From the NCBI GenBank assembly GCA_903932685.1, contig CAIZGX010000070.1, forward strand, positions 1-49,220: a stretch of 49,220 nt of DNA. The letters run 5' to 3'. The notes below the pieces were generated by a model. The model saw only the letters and a program-made list of their open reading frames with translations. It was not told the origin of the DNA and did not search any database. Position 1 is the stretch's first letter. Each line of letters begins with the position of its first letter. Origin of the DNA: an uncultured Bacteroidota bacterium. Its GTDB lineage: Bacteria; Bacteroidota; Bacteroidia; Flavobacteriales_D; Sanyastnellaceae. Made by a program: the position numbers and the translations under genes. Below are positions 1-7,805 of this stretch, piece after piece.

Positions 1-768
1 GATTCGAAGAAATTTCAACTAGATACACCCCTTCTATCTAAGAAATTTCCACAACTCATTCAAGGAGTCATACGCGGATTTGAATTCGAAAGAGATCGAT
101 TGGCTTATGACGTAGTTCTTCAAGCAGAAACGGGATTTATGTATATGAATGGGGCGGCAGATGGACTGCCCACGAAAATGCCCGTTGCTCTGATAGATGT
201 GCTAGCGGCCCATCAGTTGAAAGAAGGAATTCTTTGTGCGTTGATTCAAAAAGCAAAAACCGGAAAGGGAGCTTGTGTTGAAGTATCGCTTGAAAAAGCA
301 GCGCTTGCATCATTGGTAAATCAAGCGAGTTACTTCCTCATGACCGGTCACATTCCTCAGCGCATGGGATCCCTTCACCCCAATATTGCTCCTTATGGAG
401 AGCTGTTACAAACACAAGATAAAAAATGGATTGTACTGGCTGTGGGCAGTGATGAGCAATTCAAAAAATTGAATTTCATTTTAAACACGCCTGAAAACGA
501 TACCGACAGCAGATTCTCTTCAAACACAAGTCGCGTAAAAAACAGAATCGAATTGTTTGATATTCTTCAACGAGAATTTCAAAAAATAAGCTCTGATAAG
601 TTCGAGCATGAGGCTATGAATAGCGGAGTGCCTTATGGCCGGGTTAGGAATATGGAAGAGGTCTTTGAACGCGATGCGGCGTCTAAAAGCGTATTAACTG
701 AATTCATCGAAGGCGATGAAACTAAACGCCTTGCCAGCGTGGCTTTTACTATTCAACCGAATAGTTAA
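1..768 (+). CDS. CoA-transferase family III (CaiB/BaiF type), 5'-truncated by window edge
   Basis: The reading frame is open from base 1, so the N terminus lies outside the window; the TTG at 100 is not a plausible start. The remaining 255 residues carry the LAYDVVLQAETGFMYMNG-type stretch of class III CoA-transferases, which move CoA between carboxylic acids. A conserved-looking region, LHPNIAPYGELLQTQDKKW, follows around two thirds of the way in. The catalytic Asp of the family usually lies further upstream or near the visible start and cannot be judged here. The substrate is unknown. The stop codon overlaps the convergent rfbC stop by 4 bp, so both genes end here with no terminator between them. 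The family call is confident, the exact substrate is not. Confidence 0.85.
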   Translation, partial: DSKKFQLDTPLLSKKFPQLIQGVIRGFEFERDRLAYDVVLQAETGFMYMNGAADGLPTKMPVALIDVLAAHQLKEGILCALIQKAKTGKGACVEVSLEKAALASLVNQASYFLMTGHIPQRMGSLHPNIAPYGELLQTQDKKWIVLAVGSDEQFKKLNFILNTPENDTDSRFSSNTSRVKNRIELFDILQREFQKISSDKFEHEAMNSGVPYGRVRNMEEVFERDAASKSVLTEFIEGDETKRLASVAFTIQPNS

Positions 769-1313
769 AAAAACAAATCGCTTAAAGCATCGAGAGAAAA
801 GCCTTCCTTATCTTTTTCAGAAAGCACTTTCTCCCCTTCTGGCCATTGAATACCCACATTGGCATCAAATGCATTCAAACATATTTCAGAATTCTTGTCG
901 TAATAATTTGTGCACTTGTATTGAACAATAGTATCGTCCTCGAAACAATAAAAACCGTGTGCAAAACCCTCAGGAATAAATAACGATATTCCATCTCCAC
1001 CCTTCAATTCGATTTGATAACTCTTACCAAATGTCGGCTCGGTTCTTCGCAAATCAACAACAACATCTAAAATCCTTCCTTTAACCACGCGTAATAATTT
1101 CGCCTGAGACTTTGGTGATTTCTGAGCATGCAATCCACGCAAAACACCTTTTGAAGAAAGACTCTCATTGTCCTGCACGAACGTAATATTCATTCCAGTT
1201 TCAATTCTAAATTGAGCCTCTTTAAACGTTTCTTGAAATCGACCTCGGTCATCACCTATAACAGGAAGATGCACCATTAGTAAGTCGCGAAAATCAGTCT
1301 TCTCTATTCTCAT
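765..1313 (-). CDS. rfbC: dTDP-4-dehydrorhamnose 3,5-epimerase family protein
   Basis: The 182-residue product matches the usual RmlC/RfbC length. It is a cupin enzyme that epimerises dTDP-4-keto-6-deoxyglucose at C3 and C5 on the way to dTDP-rhamnose. Visible landmarks are DDRGRFQETF near residue 21, LRGLH with the catalytic-type His62 and substrate-binding Arg59, IPEGFAHGF at 113-121 and QYKCTNYY with a candidate catalytic Tyr at 132-138. It starts 2 bp after the Wza-like gene, so the two are almost certainly cotranscribed, which ties this sugar to surface polysaccharide. Related epimerases act on other dTDP or CDP sugars, so rhamnose itself is inferred. No other rml genes are in the window. 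Confidence 0.85.
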   Translation of the reverse strand: MRIEKTDFRDLLMVHLPVIGDDRGRFQETFKEAQFRIETGMNITFVQDNESLSSKGVLRGLHAQKSPKSQAKLLRVVKGRILDVVVDLRRTEPTFGKSYQIELKGGDGISLFIPEGFAHGFYCFEDDTIVQYKCTNYYDKNSEICLNAFDANVGIQWPEGEKVLSEKDKEGFSLDALSDLFF

Positions 1314-1315
1314 AA

Positions 1316-2074
1316 TTACTTTGTAATAACTAGGAATAAGATTAACGTCGAGGAAAACAAACTCACCAAAGGCGCAATATCTTTTACGAATTCATTGGTA
1401 ATTTGAGGCACTGGTTCTACATATATGATATCACCCGCTTGAACAATCATTTTTGCATTTTCAACTCCTTCAATAGTAGATAGATTCAATCGATAAACTT
1501 CATTCACCCCTTTGTTCGTGCGAATGATTTTAATTTTTGATGCATTTCCACGTTCACGAATTCCTCCTGCTAGAGCAATAGCCTCTATTACAGAAATATT
1601 CTGATTCGCTATAGGCACCACAGTTCCCAAACTTCCATCACCCGAAAATACCATTACTCGTCTATTTAGAACACGTACAAGACAATACGGATCATTGTAA
1701 TTGATGAACCTAGATTCGAGATATTGCTGAGCCTCTTGGATAGATAAACCAGAAAGCTTGGTCTTTCCTAAAACGGGTAAATCAACTTCTCCGTTTTTAT
1801 CTATAATGTAATACAAATCGAATCCGCCATAATTCGGTTGACGCTCTATACCGCTCGTTGTATATTCCAAAATCATAGCACCATCTCCAGTAAATAAGTT
1901 TATTGTGATATAGTCAAAAGAAGCCAATTTGTATTCTTTGTTCGTTGAATCTATATCTGGTTTCTTAAACTCATACTCGGTATCTGTTTGAAACATTATA
2001 TTCTTATTGATGCTGCAACTGCTTAAGAGAGCCACAACAAAAGCAAGTAAAAATAAAATACGTGTGTTCATCAT
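1316..2074 (-). CDS. Wza-like polysaccharide biosynthesis/export lipoprotein
   Basis: This is an outer-membrane polysaccharide export protein of the BexD/Wza type. The N terminus is a lipoprotein signal ending LLSSC, followed by a polysaccharide-export domain (about residues 45-145, with the YYIIDKNGEVDLPVLGKTKLSG segment) and an SLBB-like domain (about 145-230, ISVIEAIALAGGIRERGN). A C-terminal hydrophobic helix (LVSLFSSTLILFLVI) fits the anchor that crosses the outer membrane. A longer frame starts with GTG at 2101, but the ATG at 2074 (or 2071) places the signal peptide correctly and lies just after a -7-like element. It leads rfbC by 2 bp. No Wzc-like copolymerase is next to it. Confidence 0.85.
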   Translation of the reverse strand: MMNTRILFLLAFVVALLSSCSINKNIMFQTDTEYEFKKPDIDSTNKEYKLASFDYITINLFTGDGAMILEYTTSGIERQPNYGGFDLYYIIDKNGEVDLPVLGKTKLSGLSIQEAQQYLESRFINYNDPYCLVRVLNRRVMVFSGDGSLGTVVPIANQNISVIEAIALAGGIRERGNASKIKIIRTNKGVNEVYRLNLSTIEGVENAKMIVQAGDIIYVEPVPQITNEFVKDIAPLVSLFSSTLILFLVITK

Positions 2075-2079
2075 ACCAA

Positions 2080-2087
2080 CAAAGTAA
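2080..2087 (-). promoter_or_regulatory. -7-like promoter element (TTACTTTG)
   Basis: On the minus strand this reads TTACTTTG, one base off the Bacteroidota consensus TAnnTTTG, 5 nt before the ATG at 2074. It sits inside the longer GTG-initiated version of the gene, which argues against that start. No clear -33 element was found. Confidence 0.45.
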
Positions 2088-2121
2088 CGAAGGTCTTTCA
2101 CTATCTCAAAGGCATTTCCCG

Positions 2122-2129
2122 TATTTTTG
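2122..2129 (+). promoter_or_regulatory. -7 promoter element (TATTTTTG) for the GNAT/mltG operon
   Basis: Exact match to TAnnTTTG, ending 16 nt before the ATG at 2146. It is placed correctly for the three overlapping genes downstream. Confidence 0.55.
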
Positions 2130-2145
2130 AAATGAAAATAGATTT

Positions 2146-2634
2146 ATGGACAACATTTACATTGAAGAAATCAGGCGCGAAGACCTTCCGTACATACATT
2201 GGGTAGAAAATTTGGAGGATTATTGGCATATCAACGAACATCCGGGTCCTTATACACTAGAAGAAATTACTGACTGTTTTTTTCCTGCACGTTTATACGC
2301 TTTGCACAAACAACAAAGGTGGATTATCTGGAATTCAGAAAATAAGTTGCCCCTCGGAATCTTAGACGCATTCAACTTCTCCGAGAATGACCAATCTATT
2401 GGTGTTGGTATTTTAATTCCCAACAAAAAGGACCACAACAAAGGATTCGGCAGAGAGGCTCTACGCTCATTGATTAAAAAACTTACATTTGAAAAACAAA
2501 TTTCAATTGTATTTGCACTCATTGACAAAGACAATGCGCCCAGCATTTCACTATTTGAAAAATCAGGGTTTCAATTTCAACGTGAACAAATGTGTCTGAA
2601 CCGAATTGTAAATAGATATGAAAAAACTCTCTAA
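2146..2634 (+). CDS. GNAT-family N-acetyltransferase
   Basis: The 162-residue product has the GNAT layout: an N-terminal EIRREDLPYI segment, a central beta-strand region with QSIGVGILIPNKKDHNKGFGREAL, which is the acetyl-CoA pyrophosphate loop (consensus Q/RxxGxG/A, here NKGFGREAL around residue 98-107), and a C-terminal DKDNAPSISLFEKSGFQ motif typical of the family. It resembles RimJ/RimL-like enzymes that acetylate small molecules or protein N termini; the acceptor is unknown. It is first in an operon and overlaps the mltG start by 17 bp. The promoter element at 2122 supports the start. Confidence 0.85.
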   Translation: MDNIYIEEIRREDLPYIHWVENLEDYWHINEHPGPYTLEEITDCFFPARLYALHKQQRWIIWNSENKLPLGILDAFNFSENDQSIGVGILIPNKKDHNKGFGREALRSLIKKLTFEKQISIVFALIDKDNAPSISLFEKSGFQFQREQMCLNRIVNRYEKTL

Positions 2635-3697
2635 GAGAAATAAGAAAGTTGCCGCCATTATTGGAGCAGCAACGTTATTCATTCTACTTATAGTGGCCTC
2701 TTATGTATTCATGCTATCCCCCTTAAATCCAAACGGAAAAGAATTCTCAATCTACATATCCAGCATCAACAATGCTGAAGCAGTGGAAAATGAAATTTTA
2801 GATTCGTTATGCAAGGGCTCTAAATCGCCGAACTTACTCTATTATAAATGGAAAGTTGCTACTGCTTTCAAATCAGCAGACAAATTCCCCCCAGGGAAAT
2901 ACAACATAAATGGCAATTTTTCGTCGTTTGAGATTTTAAAAAAACTCAATAGTGGAAATCAAGACCCCGTTTCTTTTAGAATTGACAATATAAAAACCAT
3001 ACACAAATTGGCCGAACGCTTCGGGAAAAAGTTCGAGCAAGACAGCGTTCAATTTATCAAATATGTAAATGAAAATCTAGACGTACTCGCTCCTAACACT
3101 TCAGATTTACCTCGAGAAATTCGTGAGCAACGTGTTCTTGAAAGACTACTAGGAGATACCTATGAATTCTATTGGACTAGTTCTCCGGAAAATTTCTTTT
3201 CACGATTGAACAAGTTGTACAATGACTTTTGGACAAGTGAAAAAGAATCGAATGCTTCAAGCATTGGCTTAACTGAACATCAAGTCTATGTGCTCGCATC
3301 TATTGTTCGCGGCGAAACTGCCAACCAAGAAGAGGCTCCGCAAATTGCTGGACTTTATTTAAATCGGTTGCAACAAAACATGCTTCTACAATCTGATCCA
3401 ACTGTTTTATTTGGAATTAACACGAAAGAAAAAAGACAGCGGGTTAGACATCAAGATCTAAAATTCGACTCTCCGTACAACACATATTTATACAAAGGTC
3501 TGCCTCCTGCAACTATTCACATTGTCGAAAAAACATACATAGACGCTGTGCTGAATGCCGCTTCGCACGATTACATTTTCATGTGCGCCCAACCAGGAGG
3601 AACAGGTAAACACAACTTTGCTGTTACGTATCAAGAGCATCAGCAATACGCCAAAAAGTATCAACTGTATTTAGACTCTATCGATATTCAACGATGA
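2618..3697 (+). CDS. mltG: Endolytic transglycosylase MltG
   Basis: MltG (YceG-like) cleaves nascent peptidoglycan glycan strands at the membrane and is thought to set strand length. The 359 residues show a basic cytosolic start, one transmembrane helix at about 11-33 and a periplasmic domain. The catalytic region is unmistakable: VYVLASIVRGET at 223-234 with the candidate catalytic Glu233, then LYLNRLQQNM, LQSDPTVLFGI and SPYNTYLYKGLPPATI at about 285-300. The start overlaps the end of the acetyltransferase gene by 17 bp and its stop overlaps the next start as ATGA, so expression is probably coupled. Confidence 0.95.
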   Translation: MKKLSKRNKKVAAIIGAATLFILLIVASYVFMLSPLNPNGKEFSIYISSINNAEAVENEILDSLCKGSKSPNLLYYKWKVATAFKSADKFPPGKYNINGNFSSFEILKKLNSGNQDPVSFRIDNIKTIHKLAERFGKKFEQDSVQFIKYVNENLDVLAPNTSDLPREIREQRVLERLLGDTYEFYWTSSPENFFSRLNKLYNDFWTSEKESNASSIGLTEHQVYVLASIVRGETANQEEAPQIAGLYLNRLQQNMLLQSDPTVLFGINTKEKRQRVRHQDLKFDSPYNTYLYKGLPPATIHIVEKTYIDAVLNAASHDYIFMCAQPGGTGKHNFAVTYQEHQQYAKKYQLYLDSIDIQR

Positions 3698-4593
3698 AGA
3701 AAGCATTTGTCTTTATTGCCTTGATAATTTTTAGCTGTGAGATTTTTGCAATAGAGAAAGACACACTCGCACTAAATTTTTCCAATCAAAAAAAACACAA
3801 TACTACTTTCTCTTCACTTGCCTTTGTTGCAAGTGCCTCTTCATTTGTTGGATTGAATTCACTCTGGTACAAAGATTACCCTCGAAGTAACTTTCACTTC
3901 TTCAACGATTCAAAAGAATGGATGCAAATGGACAAATGTGGACATGCATTCACATCTTATCAACTAGGAAGAAACTTCTACAATACACTGCTGACAAGTG
4001 ATTCAAATAGAAATAGAAATATTTTTCTAGGTGGTGCTACTGGTTTAATTTATTTAACGAGCATTGAAATACTCGATGGAAAATCTGCGCAGTGGGGATT
4101 TTCAAAAAGTGATATGATTGCAAATACATTTGGATATTTTTTATTCGCTTCACAAGAATATTTTCTTCAACAACAAATCATCTCTCTAAAATTTTCTTAT
4201 CAAAAAAGTGTGTTCGCAGATATGCGTCCTGAAACATTTGGTCGTAATTTTCAACAACGTCTTTTGAAAGACTACAACGGACAAACGTATTGGCTCTCTG
4301 CACCACTATCTCTGAATCGCACGAATACCAAGCGATTCACGAGGTGGCTATGCATTTCATTCGGCTATAGTATTGACGAAAATTTATTCGCAGATAATAA
4401 CATTAATAGTGTTAATAATTTTCAGGCGACACGTGAATTCTTTTTTTCTTTTGATGCAGATTTGAAAAGAATTGAATGGCGAAGAAAATGGATGAAGAAA
4501 ATTGCAAGCGTAATTAACTTTATCAAAATTCCAAGTCCGACAATCGGGATAAGAAGCGACGGAAAAGTGAAATTGTATCCAGTGTATTTTTAA
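3694..4593 (+). CDS. DUF2279 (YfiM-like) exported protein
   Basis: A 299-residue protein with an N-terminal signal sequence ending near CEIFA. The DUF2279 signature is clear: W-Y-K-D-Y-P-R-S-N-F-H-F-F-N-D, then EWMQMDKCGHAFTSYQLGR at about 75-95 and an EILDGKSAQWGFSKSDMIANTFG segment at about 127-149. The conserved Asp/Lys/His around MDKCGH may be functional, but the family's role is unknown. Its ATGA overlap with mltG suggests an envelope role linked to peptidoglycan. The second half, after about residue 165, is less conserved and of unknown function. Confidence 0.8.
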   Translation: MKKAFVFIALIIFSCEIFAIEKDTLALNFSNQKKHNTTFSSLAFVASASSFVGLNSLWYKDYPRSNFHFFNDSKEWMQMDKCGHAFTSYQLGRNFYNTLLTSDSNRNRNIFLGGATGLIYLTSIEILDGKSAQWGFSKSDMIANTFGYFLFASQEYFLQQQIISLKFSYQKSVFADMRPETFGRNFQQRLLKDYNGQTYWLSAPLSLNRTNTKRFTRWLCISFGYSIDENLFADNNINSVNNFQATREFFFSFDADLKRIEWRRKWMKKIASVINFIKIPSPTIGIRSDGKVKLYPVYF

Positions 4594-4650
4594 GTTCACT
4601 TATAACGATGAGTGAACGCTTTGAAAAGAAAATAATCAACCGTTTATTTT

Positions 4651-5004
4651 ATGAAAACCAAAACCAAAGCTAGCGCGCCAAAGGCCGCTAAAAAAGCTGC
4701 CGCTCCTAAGAAAGCCGCTGCTAAAAAAGCTGCTGCTCCTAAGAAAGCTGCTGCTCCAAAAAAAGCTGCTGCTCCTAAGAAAGCTGCTGCTAAAAAGGCT
4801 GCTCCTAAGAAAGCTGCTGCTCCTAAGAAAGCCGTTGCTAAAAAAGCTGCTGCTCCTAAGAAAGCTGCTGCTAAAAAGGCTGCTCCTAAGAAAGCTGCTG
4901 CTCCTAAGAAAGCTGCTGCTAAAAAGGCTGCTCCTAAGAAAGCTGCTGCTAAAAAGGCTGCTGCTAAAAAGGCTGCTCCAAAGAAAGCTGCGAAGAAGAA
5001 ATAA
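4651..5004 (+). CDS. Histone H1-like Lys/Ala/Pro-repeat protein
   Basis: The 117-residue protein is made almost only of Lys, Ala and Pro, as repeats such as KKAAAPKKAAAK from residue 9 to the end. It resembles the C-terminal tail of eukaryotic histone H1 and bacterial Hc1/AlgP-like DNA-binding proteins, which compact or coat DNA through charge. No globular domain is visible. The in-frame DNA is a tandem array of AAGAAAGCTGCTGCT-like units with only a few synonymous changes, so copy number could vary between strains. It stands alone, with a strong terminator after it, as expected for a highly expressed small gene. The DNA-binding role is inferred from composition. Confidence 0.8.
   Translation: MKTKTKASAPKAAKKAAAPKKAAAKKAAAPKKAAAPKKAAAPKKAAAKKAAPKKAAAPKKAVAKKAAAPKKAAAKKAAPKKAAAPKKAAAKKAAPKKAAAKKAAAKKAAPKKAAKKK
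4687..4998 (+). repeat. In-frame tandem repeat in the H1-like gene
   Basis: Units of 12-21 bp built from gctgctgct, cctaagaaa and gctaaaaag are repeated over about 310 bp. Most units are identical at the DNA level, including third positions, which suggests recent slippage or recombination rather than selection on protein alone. Confidence 0.85.
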
Positions 5005-5023
5005 TTTTCTACTTCAAACTATT

Positions 5024-5055
5024 AAAAAAGCCGTTTCTTGCGAGACGGCTTTTTT
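5024..5055. terminator. Bidirectional rho-independent terminator
   Basis: Hairpin with arms GCCGTTTC (5030-5037) and GAGACGGC (5042-5049), one T-G wobble, loop TTGC, flanked by A-tract and T-tract on both sides. It can stop the H1-like gene on the plus strand and the converging EEP gene on the minus strand. Confidence 0.9.
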
Positions 5056-5076
5056 ATTTGCTTATTTTTTTTCTAA

Positions 5077-6096
5077 TTAATTCACATGCATGAGAATGGG
5101 TAAGTGATCACTGTAGCCACCTTTGTATGAATCACCCACATAAGCTCTAGCTGGCGATTTCACTCCATCCTTTGACGTGTAGTACAAAAAATCAGAGGTA
5201 ACCACTTCAAAAGAATTTGCAGTAATACATTTATTGTCGAACATTCCATAACTAACAATGAACTGATCTAGGGGACTCCACTCACCTTTGTAAAAATGAG
5301 TTCCCTTCTTCAACGCTTCGAAATCTGACATCATGTTGAACAATACCGAATGTTCATTCGACACACCCGCCTGTAAAACATCGTGTACACTTTTGTTCGA
5401 TGGAAAGTCGTTGAAGTCTCCCATGCAAATAACATTCGCCTTCGGATTTACTGAAAGAATCTGATCGATTTCTTTTCTTAAAACACTCGCGACTTTAATG
5501 CGATGCATTTCCGATTCATCTTGTCCACCTCTGCGCGAAGGCCAATGGTTCACGAACAAATGATAATCTTCACTTCCCACTTTAACAGAGACTTTAAGAA
5601 TGTCTCTTGTGTTTGGATCGGATACACTTTCTAAAACAACCGGAATTGGTCTGCTTCCAACAATTGTCACTCGCTTTGAATCATAAATCAATGCAACATC
5701 AATACCTCGCTCATCTGGACCTTCATACCAAACCACTTGGTATCCTTTTCCTTTTAGAAATGAAGTGTTTACCAAATCATTCAAGACAGTTCCGTTCTCA
5801 ACTTCAATCAATCCAACAATAGCTGGAAAGCTTGTGCCCTTGTTGGTAATCGCATCAACGGTATGATTCAGATGCTCGTAATATTTCGCTGTATTCCACT
5901 GCAATTTACCCGCAGGAGTAAAATCTTCATCGGCTTTATTCGGATCATCAATGGTGTCGAATAAATTTTCAACGTTGTAACTCATTAAATCGAACTTGAC
6001 TTTAGCAGGAGCATCGGAATACTCCTTGACGCCTGGTTTAGTGATTTTACAAGATACCATCACTGCTATTACGAATAACACACCTATTTTTTTCAT
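5077..6096 (-). CDS. Endonuclease/exonuclease/phosphatase-fold lipoprotein
   Basis: This 339-residue protein has a lipoprotein signal (MVSC, Cys16) and a complete DNase I-like (EEP) domain. The catalytic set is visible: SYNVEN (Asn41), GLIEVEN (Glu98), GIDVALIYDS at 131-140, VNHWPSR (His184), MGDFNDFP (Asp227, Asn229) and YSDHLP near the C terminus (Asp330, His331). EEP enzymes cut phosphodiester bonds in nucleic acids, phospholipids or other phosphates using divalent metal. A lipid-anchored, envelope location suggests scavenging of extracellular DNA or phosphate, but the substrate cannot be read from sequence. The start follows a perfect -7 element by 4 nt. Confidence 0.9.
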   Translation of the reverse strand: MKKIGVLFVIAVMVSCKITKPGVKEYSDAPAKVKFDLMSYNVENLFDTIDDPNKADEDFTPAGKLQWNTAKYYEHLNHTVDAITNKGTSFPAIVGLIEVENGTVLNDLVNTSFLKGKGYQVVWYEGPDERGIDVALIYDSKRVTIVGSRPIPVVLESVSDPNTRDILKVSVKVGSEDYHLFVNHWPSRRGGQDESEMHRIKVASVLRKEIDQILSVNPKANVICMGDFNDFPSNKSVHDVLQAGVSNEHSVLFNMMSDFEALKKGTHFYKGEWSPLDQFIVSYGMFDNKCITANSFEVVTSDFLYYTSKDGVKSPARAYVGDSYKGGYSDHLPILMHVN

Positions 6097-6100
6097 AACT

Positions 6101-6108
6101 CAAAAGTA
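6101..6108 (-). promoter_or_regulatory. -7 promoter element (TACTTTTG) for the EEP lipoprotein gene
   Basis: Perfect TAnnTTTG on the minus strand, only 4 nt before the ATG at 6096. The transcript would have almost no leader. Confidence 0.6.
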
Positions 6109-6126
6109 GAACAGAACAATTCTACT
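6105..6126. promoter_or_regulatory. Inverted repeat AGTAGAA-N8-TTCTACT between divergent promoters
   Basis: Seven-base arms at 6105-6111 and 6120-6126. The left arm overlaps the minus-strand -7 element and the right arm lies 11 nt before the plus-strand -7 element. It could be an operator acting on both promoters; this is a guess from position and symmetry. Confidence 0.35.
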
Positions 6127-6137
6127 TCCACCTACTC

Positions 6138-6145
6138 TATTTTTG
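6138..6145 (+). promoter_or_regulatory. -7 promoter element (TATTTTTG) for the substrate-binding protein gene
   Basis: Perfect TAnnTTTG ending 5 nt before the ATG at 6151; again a near-leaderless arrangement. Confidence 0.6.
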
Positions 6146-6150
6146 TTTCA

Positions 6151-7770
6151 ATGAAACTTAACGGAAACATATTTTTCGGATGTATAACTGTTCTCTTCCT
6201 GTTTGTCTCTTGCGGAACAAAACGCAGCGACAATAAAAATGTTTTTTGTTACAACGAAAGCAACGGCATCACTTCACTAGATCCTGCCTTTGCTCGCGAC
6301 CTTGAAATCATGTGGGCCACCAATCAACTGTTCGACGGATTGGTTGAATTGAATGATTCCCTTCAAGTTGTTCCTTCGGTCGCAAAATCATTCTCAATTT
6401 CCGAGGATCTTCTGTCTTACACCTTCACACTTCGCAATGACGTGCGTTTCCAAAACAACAGCTGCTTCCCTTCAGAACAAGGAAGAAAAGTTGTGGCCGC
6501 AGATGTCGTTTATTCCTTCAATAGAATATTAGACAACAGCGTTGCTTCTCCAGGCAAATGGATTTTCGAAAAAGTAATTGAAAACGGATTCTCCGCTCCG
6601 AACGATTCTACATTTGTTGTTGAATTAAAGGAACCTTTCGCTCCATTCCTGGGCTTACTAACCACTCAGTATGCGAATATTGTTCCGCATGAAGCGGTTG
6701 AATTATATGGAACAGACTTTCGCAATCATCCTGTTGGATGCGGACCTTTTCAATTTGCTTTCTGGTATGAAAATGTGGCGCTCGTCTTTCATAAAAATCC
6801 GAATTACTATTTGAAAGATGATTTCGGAAATGCTCTTCCATACTTAGATGCGGTGAAAATAGATTTCGTGAAAGACATGTCGGCTGAATACCAAGGATTG
6901 CTTCAAGGCAAATACGATTTCATGAGTGGCATTCACAATGCATTCAAAGATGAATTGCTAGATCCGAATGGAAACCTTTCAACTGCATACACCTCGCAAT
7001 TGTATCTGCAAAAAATACCTTTTATAAAAACAGATTACTTAGGTTTTGTTGTGGATCCTGCGCTGCAAGGAAACAATGCTTTGCTTGACCCTCGCGTAAG
7101 AATGGCCCTTCACCTCTCCATAAATAAAAAAGACATGGTGAAGCACTTGCGAAATAACACCGTCATTCCTGCCGACTTCGGATTCTGTTCTCCAGCCGCA
7201 GCAAAAAACTTAAACACCGAACAACTCATTTCCTACAATAAAAAACAAGCGCTCGATTTATTGGCAGAAGCAGGATTTCCCAATGGAAAAAATCTTCCAA
7301 CTATTATATTGAATACTACGAGTGACTACGCCGACCTCATGGAGTACATTCAACATGAATGGCAACAAATTGGAATTCCTTGCGAGATTCAACAGCTTCA
7401 AGGTTCGGCCTTTCGCGATCAAGCTTCGAAATGCCAGCTTTCTGTTTTCAGAAAAAGTTGGTTAGCCGATTACGCACATCCTGAAAACTTCTACTCTGTT
7501 TTCGCCACCCAACGCTTCGCTCCAAACGGTCCGAATTACACACACTTTTCGGATGCGAACTATGACAAGATTTATTCGAAGATGGGAAAAACGAATTCAA
7601 CAGATAGCACGCTCGCTTATAGCAAACAACTCGAAGAGATTATTCATTCAGAGACTCCTATTATTCCGCTTTACTACGACCAAGTCATGCACTTTATTCG
7701 TTCAAACATCAAGAACTTCCCAACGAATTCAGTGAACATGCTCGATTTGCGCAAAGTAAAAAAGGAATAA
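6151..7770 (+). CDS. ABC transporter substrate-binding lipoprotein, family 5 (oligopeptide type)
   Basis: The 539-residue protein has a lipoprotein signal (LFVSC, Cys21) and the full SBP family 5 fold of OppA/DppA. Typical segments are SLDPAFARDLEIMWATNQLFDGLVEL at about 37-65, the LSYTFTLRNDVRFQN stretch at about 90-105, VGCGPFQFAFWYENVALVFHKNPNYY at about 195-220 and a late DPRVRMALHLSINKKDMV. It probably binds peptides or a related solute. No permease or ATPase gene is next to it, so its transporter partners lie elsewhere, or it works as an orphan. It is followed 35 bp later by the ACMSD-type gene on the same strand; cotranscription is possible. Confidence 0.9.
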   Translation: MKLNGNIFFGCITVLFLFVSCGTKRSDNKNVFCYNESNGITSLDPAFARDLEIMWATNQLFDGLVELNDSLQVVPSVAKSFSISEDLLSYTFTLRNDVRFQNNSCFPSEQGRKVVAADVVYSFNRILDNSVASPGKWIFEKVIENGFSAPNDSTFVVELKEPFAPFLGLLTTQYANIVPHEAVELYGTDFRNHPVGCGPFQFAFWYENVALVFHKNPNYYLKDDFGNALPYLDAVKIDFVKDMSAEYQGLLQGKYDFMSGIHNAFKDELLDPNGNLSTAYTSQLYLQKIPFIKTDYLGFVVDPALQGNNALLDPRVRMALHLSINKKDMVKHLRNNTVIPADFGFCSPAAAKNLNTEQLISYNKKQALDLLAEAGFPNGKNLPTIILNTTSDYADLMEYIQHEWQQIGIPCEIQQLQGSAFRDQASKCQLSVFRKSWLADYAHPENFYSVFATQRFAPNGPNYTHFSDANYDKIYSKMGKTNSTDSTLAYSKQLEEIIHSETPIIPLYYDQVMHFIRSNIKNFPTNSVNMLDLRKVKKE

Positions 7771-7805
7771 CAGAAAGCGTTAACTTCGCTCCACGAAAAA
7801 CCGCC

